Shown here: piece by piece, positions 9,018 through 17,455 of the stretch
How positions within the stretch are numbered: position 1 is the stretch's first letter
Layout: every line of letters begins with the position of its first letter
NCBI GenBank assembly: GCA_020852515.1
Contig: JADZAS010000015.1
Span: 310,001 to 374,000 of the forward strand
From: Phycisphaerales bacterium
GTDB lineage: Bacteria; Planctomycetota; Phycisphaerae; Phycisphaerales; UBA5793
DNA: 64,000 bases
Direction: 5' to 3'
Position numbers and translations under genes: made by a program
Notes under the pieces: generated by a model
Told to the model about the DNA's origin: nothing
What the model saw: only the letters and a program-made list of their open reading frames with translations
Database searches by the model: none

Positions 9018-9578
9018 ATGGCCTCCTCAAAGACCATCCACCGGGCGATCTACTCCGGCTCGTTTGACCCCGTTACGCTGGGGCACCTGGACGTCATTGC
9101 GCGGGGCAGGCGGATGTTCGATGACCTCATCGTCGCCATCGGCCGCAACATCGCCAAGCGCGAACTGTTCTCCATGAAGCAGCGCCGCCAGATGGTCGAG
9201 CGCCTCATTGCCGACATGAAAAACGGCGAACCGGGCGCGGGCAACGTCCGCGTGGAAACCTACCAGGGCCTGACGGTCGATTTCGCGCGCAGCGTGGATG
9301 CGACCATCATCCTGCGCGGCATTCGCAACATCAGCGACCTCGCCTACGAGTGCCAGCTGGCCATGACCAACCGCCAGGTCGCCAACATCGAGACGGTGTT
9401 CATCGTCACCGACCAGGCGTTCAGTTACACGAGTTCGAGCCTGATCCGCCAGATCGCGGCCCTGGGCGGCGACCTCGATTCGCTCAGCGCCATCGTGCCG
9501 ACGATTGTCGTCGAAGCGCTCAAGGAAATGAAGGCCGCGCGCGGCTTCGAGTATCTCCTCGAAGACCACGTGGAGTGA
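9018..9578 (+). CDS. coaD: Phosphopantetheine adenylyltransferase
   Basis: A 186-residue CoaD, which converts 4'-phosphopantetheine and ATP to dephospho-CoA, the penultimate step of coenzyme A synthesis. The nucleotidyltransferase motif TLGH (from SGSFDPVTLGHLDVI) is at about 19-22. The substrate-binding loop RGIRNISDLAYE is at about 103-114. The SSSLIR motif, equivalent to ISST-K/R, is near 144-149. The ATG at 9018 is used, giving a slightly longer N- and C-terminus than the roughly 160-residue enzyme of E. coli. Confidence 0.96.
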   Translation: MASSKTIHRAIYSGSFDPVTLGHLDVIARGRRMFDDLIVAIGRNIAKRELFSMKQRRQMVERLIADMKNGEPGAGNVRVETYQGLTVDFARSVDATIILRGIRNISDLAYECQLAMTNRQVANIETVFIVTDQAFSYTSSSLIRQIAALGGDLDSLSAIVPTIVVEALKEMKAARGFEYLLEDHVE

Positions 9579-9754
9579 CGAAGCAGCCCCCAGCGTCACA
9601 CCCGCGAGGGCGGCATCCACGAGCGTTCGTGCATGGGCGTTATTGATTGCGTCGCCGGGCGCCCCTGCACGTTCGTGGTTGCCTGCCTGCGCAGGCATGA
9701 CGGCGGTCGCGCACCATTGGCCGGACCCTCAAAAGCGCAGTTCGTTCCCCCATG
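9579..9754. other. Convergent spacer with small hairpins
   Basis: The gap between coaD and the convergent membrane protein gene contains CACGA-GCGT-TCGTG (9618-9631) and the 12-bp palindrome GCCTGCGCAGGC (9685-9696). These could act as transcript ends or be remnants of dispersed repeats. No coding region is supported. Confidence 0.45.
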
Positions 9755-10771
9755 CTACCCCTCCTCGGGCAGGCGGCCGATGCTCATCGCCGCGAGGGCG
9801 TCGAGGTTGGGCGTCATCGCCGCGGCCTGCGAGGCCCGGGCGCGGAGCACGTCGATGCGCTCGCGGACTTCCTCGGCCATGCGGGTGTTGGGGAACTCAT
9901 CCATGATCGTCTCGCCAACCTGCACGGCCGTAGCCCAGTCGTGATCCTGCACGGCGAGCTTGAACTGCAGGCCGATGTTGGCCCGCGCCTTGTTGATCAC
10001 GCCGCGCGCCACTTCCTGCAGCGGCGCCGCCTCATCGGGCGTGAGGAAGACGTCGAGGTCCTTGAGCAATTGCATCGCGTGCTCGACATGGCCGGCGCCT
10101 GCGGCTTCGAGGAACTCGCGCTCGAGCGACTTCTTGTGCGCCTCCCACGCCTTGCGGACGCGCTGCTCGAGGCCGCGCGTGCGATGCGAATCCGGAAAGA
10201 GCCGGGCGATGCGCGCTGCCTCGGCGTACGCCGCACCCCAGTCGCGCGCGTCGAGCACGGCCTGGAAGTGGTCGAGCGCCTCGGTGATGCGCCGGTTGAG
10301 CCCGTCGGCGCGGCTGCGGTCGATGCGCGCGAGGAACTCCTCGGCCTCTTCGCGGTAGCCGAAGCGCTCGCGCATTTCATCGACCAGCACCATCGCGGCC
10401 TGCCAGTCTTCGTTGGCGATGTCTTCCTCGATGGCGCGCTGGAGCATGGCCCGCTCCTGCCGGCGGTAGGCGATGTGCCGCGCCGAATCCGACAGCAGCG
10501 TGTGCTCGTTGATCTTCTCGAGCAGTTCGAGCTGCTGGCGGGACATTTCGGCCACCGCCGCGCTCTCGCGCCGCGTGTGCACAAGCGCCAGCGTCAGTGG
10601 GATGGTCGCGGAGACGAGCATGAAGCAGACCACCCCGGCGGCGACCATGGCGTCGCTGCCGCCATCGGTCACGGTATCGCCGCGTCCCAGCAGCACCACC
10701 GCCACGCTCAGCCCGAGCAGCACCGCGTAGGAAAGCGCGATCCAGAGATTGGTCTTGGACGAAGGACGCAT
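9755..10771 (-). CDS. Membrane-anchored helical protein of unknown function
   Basis: A 338-residue protein with two N-terminal transmembrane helices (about 10-30 and 41-63), then a long, mostly alpha-helical cytoplasmic region rich in Glu, Arg and Ala. The region has short tandem helical units such as EDWQAAMVLVDEMRERF, RDWGAAYAEAARIARLF and HDWATAVQVGETIMDEF. These resemble TPR-like repeats and suggest a protein-interaction scaffold. The ATG at 10771 is preceded by GAGGAGG at ideal spacing and is preferred to an upstream start. No catalytic motif is seen. It lies just after the cupin gene on the same strand. Confidence 0.8.
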   Translation of the reverse strand: MRPSSKTNLWIALSYAVLLGLSVAVVLLGRGDTVTDGGSDAMVAAGVVCFMLVSATIPLTLALVHTRRESAAVAEMSRQQLELLEKINEHTLLSDSARHIAYRRQERAMLQRAIEEDIANEDWQAAMVLVDEMRERFGYREEAEEFLARIDRSRADGLNRRITEALDHFQAVLDARDWGAAYAEAARIARLFPDSHRTRGLEQRVRKAWEAHKKSLEREFLEAAGAGHVEHAMQLLKDLDVFLTPDEAAPLQEVARGVINKARANIGLQFKLAVQDHDWATAVQVGETIMDEFPNTRMAEEVRERIDVLRARASQAAAMTPNLDALAAMSIGRLPEEG

Positions 10772-10825
10772 GTGAATCCTCCTCGTTGTCGCGCCCGGCG
10801 CAAGCGCCAGGCGCACCGCGGCGCT

Positions 10826-11194
10826 TCAGGAGCCGGGCGTCGGCTTGCCGCAGTCAAAGGTCGTCGGCACCATGCACAGGAACTGCAGCGACTCGCCCGC
10901 ATCGGCCCGGAACTGGTGCTCCGTATTGGGCTCGATGAACAGCGAATCGCCCGAGCGGATCGCGCGCGACTGGCCCGCGACCTCGACGGTTCCGGCGCCG
11001 GCGACGACGTAGACGCCGTGTTCGTAGTTGTGCTGATGGCGAGGCGTGTGGCCGCCGGGCGAGACGGTGAAGTGCCGCATGGCGAAGGTCGGGGCCCCGT
11101 CGCTTCGCCCCAGCAGCAGGCGCATGCCCACCGCCTCCGCGCCGGGCATCGACACGGGAACTGCGGGCATTTCCTCAATACGGCGAAGCAGCAT
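10826..11194 (-). CDS. Small cupin-fold protein
   Basis: A 122-residue single-domain cupin. Cupin motif 1 is visible as GGHTPRHQHNYEHGVYVVAGAG (about 47-68), supplying the metal-binding His residues and Glu. Motif 2 is PNTEHQF (about 89-95) with a further His. Small cupins of this type bind a metal and act as dioxygenases, isomerases or sensors; the substrate cannot be deduced. The ATG at 11194 has a purine-rich AGAGGGG upstream. It precedes the membrane helical protein on the same strand with a 54-base gap. Confidence 0.88.
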   Translation of the reverse strand: MLLRRIEEMPAVPVSMPGAEAVGMRLLLGRSDGAPTFAMRHFTVSPGGHTPRHQHNYEHGVYVVAGAGTVEVAGQSRAIRSGDSLFIEPNTEHQFRADAGESLQFLCMVPTTFDCGKPTPGS

Positions 11195-11286
11195 GATAAA
11201 CCCCTCTGCGGGCGCGCCCGTCTCCCTATTCTAGTTTACGAAGCGACCGGCGTTGCGGGTGCTTCAAAACACCGGAGATTCGCCCG

Positions 11287-11946
11287 ATGCCGCCTCAGAA
11301 CCCTCCCAGCCCCACGATCCGGTCCTGCACCCTCGGGCCGTGGGAAACCAACTGCTACGTCGTCTCCACGCCCGGCAGCGACGAATGCTGGATTATCGAT
11401 GTGGGATTCGACCCTGAAGTCCTCATCCAACTCGTCCGCCGCGCCAATCTGCGCCCGGTGCGCATCGTCCTGACGCACGCGCATCTCGACCACATTGCCG
11501 GAGTCAGGCAGGTGCTTGACGCATTCGGCCCTGTTGTGCTGGCGATTCACGAGGCCGAGGCGGATTTCCTGCTCGACCCCAATCTCAACCTTTCTTCGTT
11601 CGTCGAGATGAACATCACCACGCCCCCCGCCGATGAACTGCTGCGCGACGGGCAGGTGCTGACGCTGGGCGATGCGCAGTGGAAGGTGCTGCACACGCCC
11701 GGCCACAGCCCCGGCGGCATCACGCTCTACCACGCGCCCTCGAACCAGGCGATCGTCGGCGACACGCTCTTTGCAGGCTCGGTCGGGCGATACGACTTCC
11801 CCACCAGCGACGGCGCGCTGCTGTTCCGGTCGATCCGCGAGAAGCTGCTCACGCTGCCTGACGAAACGCGCATCTATCCGGGACACGGGCCGGAGACGAC
11901 CATCGGCCGCGAGCGCCGCACCAACCCGTTCCTCGCCGACCAGTAG
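11287..11946 (+). CDS. Metallo-beta-lactamase-fold hydrolase (glyoxalase II-like)
   Basis: A 219-residue protein of the MBL fold. The metal-binding motif HAHLDH lies at about 60-65, with further ligands in GHSPGG (about 139-144), DTLFAGSVG (Asp at about 159) and PGHGPET (about 198-204). The overall layout is that of glyoxalase II/YcbL-type hydrolases, which usually cleave thioesters such as S-lactoylglutathione or similar substrates. ATG 11287 follows GGAG at nine bases. It is convergent with, and almost touches, the last gene of the secretion operon. Confidence 0.93.
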   Translation: MPPQNPPSPTIRSCTLGPWETNCYVVSTPGSDECWIIDVGFDPEVLIQLVRRANLRPVRIVLTHAHLDHIAGVRQVLDAFGPVVLAIHEAEADFLLDPNLNLSSFVEMNITTPPADELLRDGQVLTLGDAQWKVLHTPGHSPGGITLYHAPSNQAIVGDTLFAGSVGRYDFPTSDGALLFRSIREKLLTLPDETRIYPGHGPETTIGRERRTNPFLADQ

Positions 11947-11952
11947 CGGCGG

Positions 11953-13278
11953 CTAGCGCGGGCTGCGCTGCAGGTCGGCCTGGTTGAGTTGGGCCGCGGC
12001 GGCGCGGACGGCCTCTTCGCCCGCCAGGCCCATCGCCCAGAGGTTCAGCTGAAAGAGAACCTTGGTGTCCATGGCGATGAGCACGAACGGATGAGCCGGG
12101 TTGCTCGTGGCGCAGGGCACGCCTGAACCCTTGAAGAGTTCGACGGGCGCGCTGCGGTCGCGCAGGAACTGGTAGTAGACGCGGCTGAGGCTGCTGTAGA
12201 TGATGCCATCGCCCGTGTGCCAGGCGGCGGCGATGCTCGGAGAAGGCAGGCCGCGCACGCGCTGTCCCTCGGGCCAGCGGGCGTCGTATTCGAAGATGCG
12301 CTGCTGTCCGCTGTGGAAAAAGAGAATGCGCGGCGAGCCGTCGGGCGCCGCCGGCGACTGGATCCCCGCCAGCGCCTGGAACGCCATGAACACCGTGCCC
12401 GCATCCGTCAGCCGCTCGCGCTGCAGCGGCTGGCGCATGGCCTCGGCCGAGCGCGTGTCGAAGACGACCAGATCGAGCGCCTGGTCGGCCCCGAGGTGGA
12501 AGGCAAAGAGCACGTTCTCATTGCCGCACCAGATCGGGAACATGAGATCGCCGGTTCCGTCGCCGGCGCGGTAAACTTCGTTCTCTCCCTGCACGAACAA
12601 TTCGAAGTGCGATTCATTTCCCTCGCCCACGCGCTGGCACCACGCGAGGCGCCCGGAGGGCGAACGCGCGGCGAAGGCGTTGACGCCCGAGTTGAGTAGC
12701 CACGTCGTTTCGCCCGTCTCCCATTGCACAAAGCCGATGCGGCGCATGTCAGGCCCCATCGGAGACTCGATAAGAAATCCTGACTCATCGGCGCCGCGGC
12801 CGAGGACGCCGGCTCCCTTGAGCCGCTTGTATTCGACGAGCCGCTGGCCCGGCTTGTCACCCTGGGTGTGCTCGATGCGGTAAATGATGATGTCGAGTTT
12901 GGGCGCGGTGACGGTTGCGTCGGCGAGGATGCAGTCCCAGACCTCATCATCCGCCAGCGCCGGAACCGGCGCTTGTACCGCCATGTACTGCCCGCCCGGG
13001 CTCACGAGCGGCAGCAGGTGCCGGTCGTATTCGATCGTGCCCAGCGATGCGATCCAGGCGGTGACGGCGGAGTTACTCGTGCTCAGGCCGTTCGGGACGT
13101 AGGTGTCGAGCACGCTGGTGTCGCGCGGCGTGTCGGGGCGCACCACGTCGGAATAGGTCAGGCGGGGCTTGTTGGCCTTTTCAGTCACGCAGCCGGTCGC
13201 GCACAGCGATGCTGCCAGCAGCGTCAGGAAAGTGGTCCGGCTCCACCGGGGCGATCGAATTCGAGCGCAATTTATCAT
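11953..13278 (-). CDS. Lipoprotein of unknown function at the end of the secretion operon
   Basis: A 441-residue predicted lipoprotein with a basic N-terminus, a hydrophobic segment and a lipobox ending ATGC (lipidated Cys near residue 26). The rest is predicted to be beta-rich with repeated Trp and aromatic-containing strands (for example GFVQWETGETTW, FFHSGQQRIFEYDARW, DGIIYSS). This suggests a beta-propeller-like fold, but no named family is assigned. The ATG at 13278 starts seven bases after the gspD stop, so it is almost certainly co-transcribed with the type II secretion genes. A role as an outer-membrane accessory or pilotin-like factor is only an inference from position and lipidation. 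Confidence 0.8.
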   Translation of the reverse strand: MINCARIRSPRWSRTTFLTLLAASLCATGCVTEKANKPRLTYSDVVRPDTPRDTSVLDTYVPNGLSTSNSAVTAWIASLGTIEYDRHLLPLVSPGGQYMAVQAPVPALADDEVWDCILADATVTAPKLDIIIYRIEHTQGDKPGQRLVEYKRLKGAGVLGRGADESGFLIESPMGPDMRRIGFVQWETGETTWLLNSGVNAFAARSPSGRLAWCQRVGEGNESHFELFVQGENEVYRAGDGTGDLMFPIWCGNENVLFAFHLGADQALDLVVFDTRSAEAMRQPLQRERLTDAGTVFMAFQALAGIQSPAAPDGSPRILFFHSGQQRIFEYDARWPEGQRVRGLPSPSIAAAWHTGDGIIYSSLSRVYYQFLRDRSAPVELFKGSGVPCATSNPAHPFVLIAMDTKVLFQLNLWAMGLAGEEAVRAAAAQLNQADLQRSPR

Positions 13279-13285
13279 GAGCGAT

Positions 13286-16057
13286 TCAGTCCTTTGGCGG
13301 CTGCTCCCACGGCAGATCCGATTTCCGCTCGGCGAGGCTGAACTTCGCGCCGCTGCGCGGCTTGTCCTCGCGATCGGCGGCGCCCGACGGGGTCTGCATC
13401 CACGGCAGGCTGCCGCGGCCGTCATCGAGCGGATCGCCCTCCGGCTGCGGCTCGCGCTCGCGATAGTAAGGCTCGTTCCAGTGATCGAGACTCGCGGGAC
13501 TCTCTTCGACATCCGCGCCTTCGAGTTTGCGCCGGCTCTCGTTGAGCAGGCGATAGTCATCCTCGCCCAGTGAGCGAATCTTGTCATCCGAGTCGAGAAT
13601 GATTGGGCGGATGAACGCGACCAGTTCGGTGCGCGATTCGGACTTTTCGGTCGAGCGGAACAGGCCGCCGATGAGCGGAATGTCGCCCAGCAGCGGAACC
13701 TTGCGCACGATGTCATTGAGCACGGTGCGCCGGATGCCGCTGATCACCACCGTCTGCCCGTCGCGGATCGTCACCTTTGTCGTCGTCTCGCGCCGGTCGA
13801 GGATCGAGCCGCCAAAGAGCGTCTGGCCCGGCACCACGCTGGACAACTTCAGGTTCACGCGCAGATCGACGTTGCCTTCCACGGTGATGTGCGGCCGCAC
13901 GCTGAGTTGGATGCCCACGGCGAGGTACTCGAAGCTCTGCGTCACGCCGCCCACGTCCGTCGTGGTTGAATCGGTGATGAACGGAATGTCCTGGCCGTCA
14001 AAGAAGTTCGCTTCTTCGTTGTCGCTTGTAACGACCTTGGGCCGGAAAAGCACGTTGACATCCGTCACCTGCGAGAGCGCCTGCAGCGCGACGTTGAGAT
14101 CGACGTTGACGCCCAGAGTGGAGGTGTCAAACAAGGCGTTGATGAGTTCGTTTTTCTCGCCCTCGATGTTGCTGTTCACGACGATGCGGTTGTCTTCGTT
14201 GGGTCCGCTGGCGACGTTGCCGCTGCCCCAGCGAATGCCCAGCGAAGTGGCGTCATCGACGCTGACCTCCGCGACGATCGCCTGGATGAGCACCTGCCGG
14301 CCCGGCGCATCGAGCATCTCGATCAGCGTACCCATGGCCTCGCGCAGTTCCGGCGGCGCGATGACCATCAGGCCGTTCATGCGCGGATAGGGCATGACGC
14401 GCACCTGGCCGATGAGGTTCGAGATCTTGCGCGCATCGGGGTCGGGTGAGCCCGACTGCCACGGAAACGCCATCTCTTGGCCTTGTTCTGGTGTCTGCTG
14501 CTGCGTCTGCTGCTGCTGGTTGCCGATCTGCGAGACGTTGGATCGCTCCGTCAGTTCCTGGGTGGTCCGCTCCACCGCGGCCCCGCGGGCGCCTTCCTCG
14601 GCCAGCAGCGCGTTGATGCGGATGGCCAGGTCCTCGGCGTCGGCGTATTTCAGTTCATAAATCTGCGGCTTGTTCACGTCGCCGGGCACGTCGAGGCGGT
14701 GAATGAACTCCTCCACGAGCGGATACATCGTGGGAATCTGCGATGTAACGAAGAGCAGGTTCTTCGTGTTGTCCGCCTTGAACGACAACTGCCCCGCGAG
14801 CGCGGAGAGTTTCGGTCCTTCGCCTTCCTGGTTGCGCGAGGTGTTCTGCTGCTGCCGCGCCGCGTTGCCGTCGAAGAAGAAGCCGCTCTCAAATGTCTGA
14901 ACGTCCTCGCTCTCCTGCGCGAAGATTTCGTTGAGCATCTCGGCCATCTTCACCGCATCGCTGTTCTCCAGGCGGATGACGATCGGCAGCGGCTCGCCGT
15001 GCTTGATGTCCCACTGATCTTTGATCTGATTGCGCACCTGCTCGATGATGTCGCGCTCGGCCCGCACCGTAACTGAGTTGAGCGACTTGTCCGTCACCAC
15101 CGACAGCTGCGTCGAAGTGGTCAGCCCTTCGTCCTGGCCGGGACGGGGTCGATTCCCGCCAAAGATGTTCTGGTTTCGACCGCCCTGCTGCTGCTCTTCC
15201 TCCTGACCGAAGATGCCGACGATGAGCTTGGCCACGCGGTCGGCGCTGGCATACTTGAGATAAAACGTCTCGAGTTGCAGGTTGCTGCCGGCGATGTCGA
15301 GCTTGTCGATCTGCTCCTGCAGGCGCTGGAGCGTGCCGATGTTATAAAGCGCGATGATCCGGTTGGAGGTGTCATCGACTTCGATCTTCATGTTCGGCGG
15401 GCCCTGGGCCTGGATCTTGTCCTTGATCGTCGAGGCCTTGCCGTACTTGATCTCGAACACCTTCTCGATCACCATACCCGTGTCGTTGCGGCCGAGCACG
15501 GGCTTCTCGGGCCCCCACACGGGCACCATGCCCTCCTGAATGTTGGCGACGTTGAGCACGGCCAGATGCGTGCCGCGATCGATCACCGCGATGCGGCTGG
15601 CAAAGAGCGTGTCCACGAGCAGGTTGAGCGCCTGCTCTCGGGTGAGCGGCGTCGAGTTGATGATGGTGATCTTGCCCTGCTGGCTGAGCATGAGCGGATC
15701 GGGCTGCACCGGCCGGCCCGAGAGGCGCTGGAGCAGCAGCATGGCCTGGTCGATGGGCATGCCGTTGAGCGAGAGCAGTTCGGTATCGCCCTGAGGCTGG
15801 GCGCCTGCGGCTGCGCCGGGCTGCGCCTGGGGGTTGTCGAGCGGCTGAGGCTCGCCGAATTCAAGGCCGCCGTCGTCGCCGCCCTCGAGGCCGAAGTCGA
15901 AGATGGGCTGATCATCTTCATTGCCGGTCTGCGTCTGGTCCGGCGGGGCGCCGAAGTTCAGCGGTGAATCCGGGGCGTCCTGCGCTCCCGGCGCGCTGGC
16001 GGGCGCGACGAGTGCGGATGCAGCCAGGGCCAGGCACGTTCGGCGATAGTGTTTCAT
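13286..16057 (-). CDS. gspD: Type II secretion system secretin
   Basis: A 923-residue outer-membrane secretin. A signal peptide (cleavage near AQD, residue 25) is followed by an acidic, Gln/Asn-rich linker, N-terminal periplasmic domains (N0-like at about 90-170, repeated N1-N3-like modules at about 190-570) with two Gln-rich insertions, and the C-terminal secretin domain (about 600-830). The late signature VPLLGDIPLIGGLFRS near 790-805 is diagnostic of GspD/PilQ-family secretins. A Pro/Glu/Arg-rich tail of about 80 residues follows. ATG 16057 is preferred over an upstream in-frame ATG at 16090, because only the shorter form starts at the signal peptide. The length is greater than E. coli GspD (about 650 residues), owing to the N-terminal linker, Gln-rich insertions and tail. 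Confidence 0.93.
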   Translation of the reverse strand: MKHYRRTCLALAASALVAPASAPGAQDAPDSPLNFGAPPDQTQTGNEDDQPIFDFGLEGGDDGGLEFGEPQPLDNPQAQPGAAAGAQPQGDTELLSLNGMPIDQAMLLLQRLSGRPVQPDPLMLSQQGKITIINSTPLTREQALNLLVDTLFASRIAVIDRGTHLAVLNVANIQEGMVPVWGPEKPVLGRNDTGMVIEKVFEIKYGKASTIKDKIQAQGPPNMKIEVDDTSNRIIALYNIGTLQRLQEQIDKLDIAGSNLQLETFYLKYASADRVAKLIVGIFGQEEEQQQGGRNQNIFGGNRPRPGQDEGLTTSTQLSVVTDKSLNSVTVRAERDIIEQVRNQIKDQWDIKHGEPLPIVIRLENSDAVKMAEMLNEIFAQESEDVQTFESGFFFDGNAARQQQNTSRNQEGEGPKLSALAGQLSFKADNTKNLLFVTSQIPTMYPLVEEFIHRLDVPGDVNKPQIYELKYADAEDLAIRINALLAEEGARGAAVERTTQELTERSNVSQIGNQQQQTQQQTPEQGQEMAFPWQSGSPDPDARKISNLIGQVRVMPYPRMNGLMVIAPPELREAMGTLIEMLDAPGRQVLIQAIVAEVSVDDATSLGIRWGSGNVASGPNEDNRIVVNSNIEGEKNELINALFDTSTLGVNVDLNVALQALSQVTDVNVLFRPKVVTSDNEEANFFDGQDIPFITDSTTTDVGGVTQSFEYLAVGIQLSVRPHITVEGNVDLRVNLKLSSVVPGQTLFGGSILDRRETTTKVTIRDGQTVVISGIRRTVLNDIVRKVPLLGDIPLIGGLFRSTEKSESRTELVAFIRPIILDSDDKIRSLGEDDYRLLNESRRKLEGADVEESPASLDHWNEPYYREREPQPEGDPLDDGRGSLPWMQTPSGAADREDKPRSGAKFSLAERKSDLPWEQPPKD

Positions 16058-16178
16058 GTATCTCGCGTTCCTGTTGGGCCGCACTCTCACGCGGCCGCGT
16101 TTGTCTCTCTGCTCGTGAGGTGACGATCCCTCAAGCGGCGCTCCGGTCCACCACGACCGGCCGCCGACACTTCATGGT

Positions 16179-16865
16179 TCAGTTGTTGTCGCCAGTGGCA
16201 GCTTCCTCTGAAGCGACGTCGTCGCCGAAGTCCAGCCCGGCGCCGCCCGCCGCGGTCGAAGCCGGGTTGCCGAAAAGGCTCGCCGCGGGCGCGGCGCCGC
16301 CCGGCCCGCCGCCGAAGTTGACCACGGGCAGCGCCTCGAGCCGGTCGAACAGGTTCAGTTCAAACTCCGCGCCCGACCAGCGCACCTTCGCCTTCCACGG
16401 CTTTTCGATCCCCAGCAGTTCGAGGCTGCCGCCCTTGTCGCCCACGCGAAGAAATGGGCTGCTGTTGAAAACATTGGAATCGAAGACGGCGCCTTCGCTG
16501 CCGGCAAAGCCAATGAGTTTCGGCCCGCCGTAGGTGCGCGGCGGCGTGGCCGGCCTCGGCTGAGTGTCCACGATCACCGGCTCCCGCTCCACGCGCGGCC
16601 GGGCCGGCGTGAAGAACGGCGAGCGCTTGCTGATGAAATCCACATCCGACTTGACGGCTTCGTTGTACGCAAGCGCCGCGGCATCACCCGAATCGACCCC
16701 TTGCGTCACTTGGTACAGCGAGCCGGCAAACAGAGCCGAAAGCACCTTGGGCGACACCCAGAGCAGCACCACCGCCGCCGCCGCGAGAAGGCCGATGGCC
16801 GCGCGGGAAATCCCCGGCAGGCCGCGCCACGTGCTGTAAAGTGCATTGGCGTTCATGACGTTCAT
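16179..16865 (-). CDS. Inner-membrane protein in the GspC/PilP position
   Basis: A 228-residue bitopic protein. It has a short cytoplasmic N-terminus, one transmembrane helix (about 20-40), and a periplasmic part with a Pro/Arg linker followed by a small beta-rich domain (about 110-185) and a Gly/Ala-rich tail. The layout and gene order just before gspD match GspC or PilP, which link the inner-membrane platform to the secretin through a homology-region domain. Similarity is by architecture rather than clear motifs. The ATG at 16865 overlaps the upstream stop as ATGA. A second ATG at 16856 is better spaced from AAGGA and may be the true start. Confidence 0.7.
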   Translation of the reverse strand: MNVMNANALYSTWRGLPGISRAAIGLLAAAAVVLLWVSPKVLSALFAGSLYQVTQGVDSGDAAALAYNEAVKSDVDFISKRSPFFTPARPRVEREPVIVDTQPRPATPPRTYGGPKLIGFAGSEGAVFDSNVFNSSPFLRVGDKGGSLELLGIEKPWKAKVRWSGAEFELNLFDRLEALPVVNFGGGPGGAAPAASLFGNPASTAAGGAGLDFGDDVASEEAATGDNN

Positions 16866-17455
16866 TCCTTACTGAGGTACCACGCGTCGGCGACGAGCGT
16901 GACCTCGACTTCGGCCCGATCGGTGAGCCGCCGCACTCGCACGGAAGCAATCTCCGCGATGGACGGCACCATTTCCAGATCGCCGATCACCGCCATGGCA
17001 ATATGAGGCTTGGCGGTGAATTTCACTTCGATCGGACCTCTTACATATTCGACGCCCGACTTGGCCGCGTCCGTCTTAAGTTTAGTTGAAGACCGCTCGG
17101 TCATCGACGCGCGGTCTTTTGTGAGGTCATACTTCGACAGCACTTCGCTGATAGCCACTTTCGCCTCGAGCACGCGCGACTGGTCAGCGCCCGGCGGCAG
17201 GACGTTGCCCCACTTTTTGTGCCCGTCGGCGATGATGTCGCGGTTCGCTTCATCCGGCTCGCTGTACCTGGCGATGTTCATCACCGCCTGGTCGGCGCGG
17301 GCTCGCTGCTGCGCCATGAGCACGAGCAGCGGCTCGATCAGAATAAAGTACAGCGCCAGCGCGATGACGAGCCAGACGAGCCACTTCATGGCGCGCGGCA
17401 ACTGGCGGTACGTCGCGCTCAAGCCGCCCCGGGTTGTGGTTCCAGTGCTGTTCAC
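16862..17455 (-). CDS. PilO/GspM-like inner-membrane protein
   Basis: A 197-residue protein with a basic N-terminus, one transmembrane helix (about 22-43), a coiled-coil segment (about 45-105) and a ferredoxin-like periplasmic C-terminal domain (about 115-195) with alternating strands. This is the architecture of PilO/GspM assembly-platform proteins, and the gene order (after a GspL/PilMN-like gene, before a GspC-position gene) agrees. GspM pairs with GspL in the inner-membrane platform. The four-base overlap with each neighbour indicates translational coupling. Sequence identity to named GspM is too low to be certain from inspection. Confidence 0.75.
   Translation of the reverse strand: MNSTGTTTRGGLSATYRQLPRAMKWLVWLVIALALYFILIEPLLVLMAQQRARADQAVMNIARYSEPDEANRDIIADGHKKWGNVLPPGADQSRVLEAKVAISEVLSKYDLTKDRASMTERSSTKLKTDAAKSGVEYVRGPIEVKFTAKPHIAMAVIGDLEMVPSIAEIASVRVRRLTDRAEVEVTLVADAWYLSKE

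Noticed and set aside
9752-11473. A 573-codon plus-strand frame opposite the membrane helical protein and cupin
   Set aside because: It spans two genuine minus-strand genes and a spacer and is rich in His/Arg/Ala as expected for an antisense shadow.
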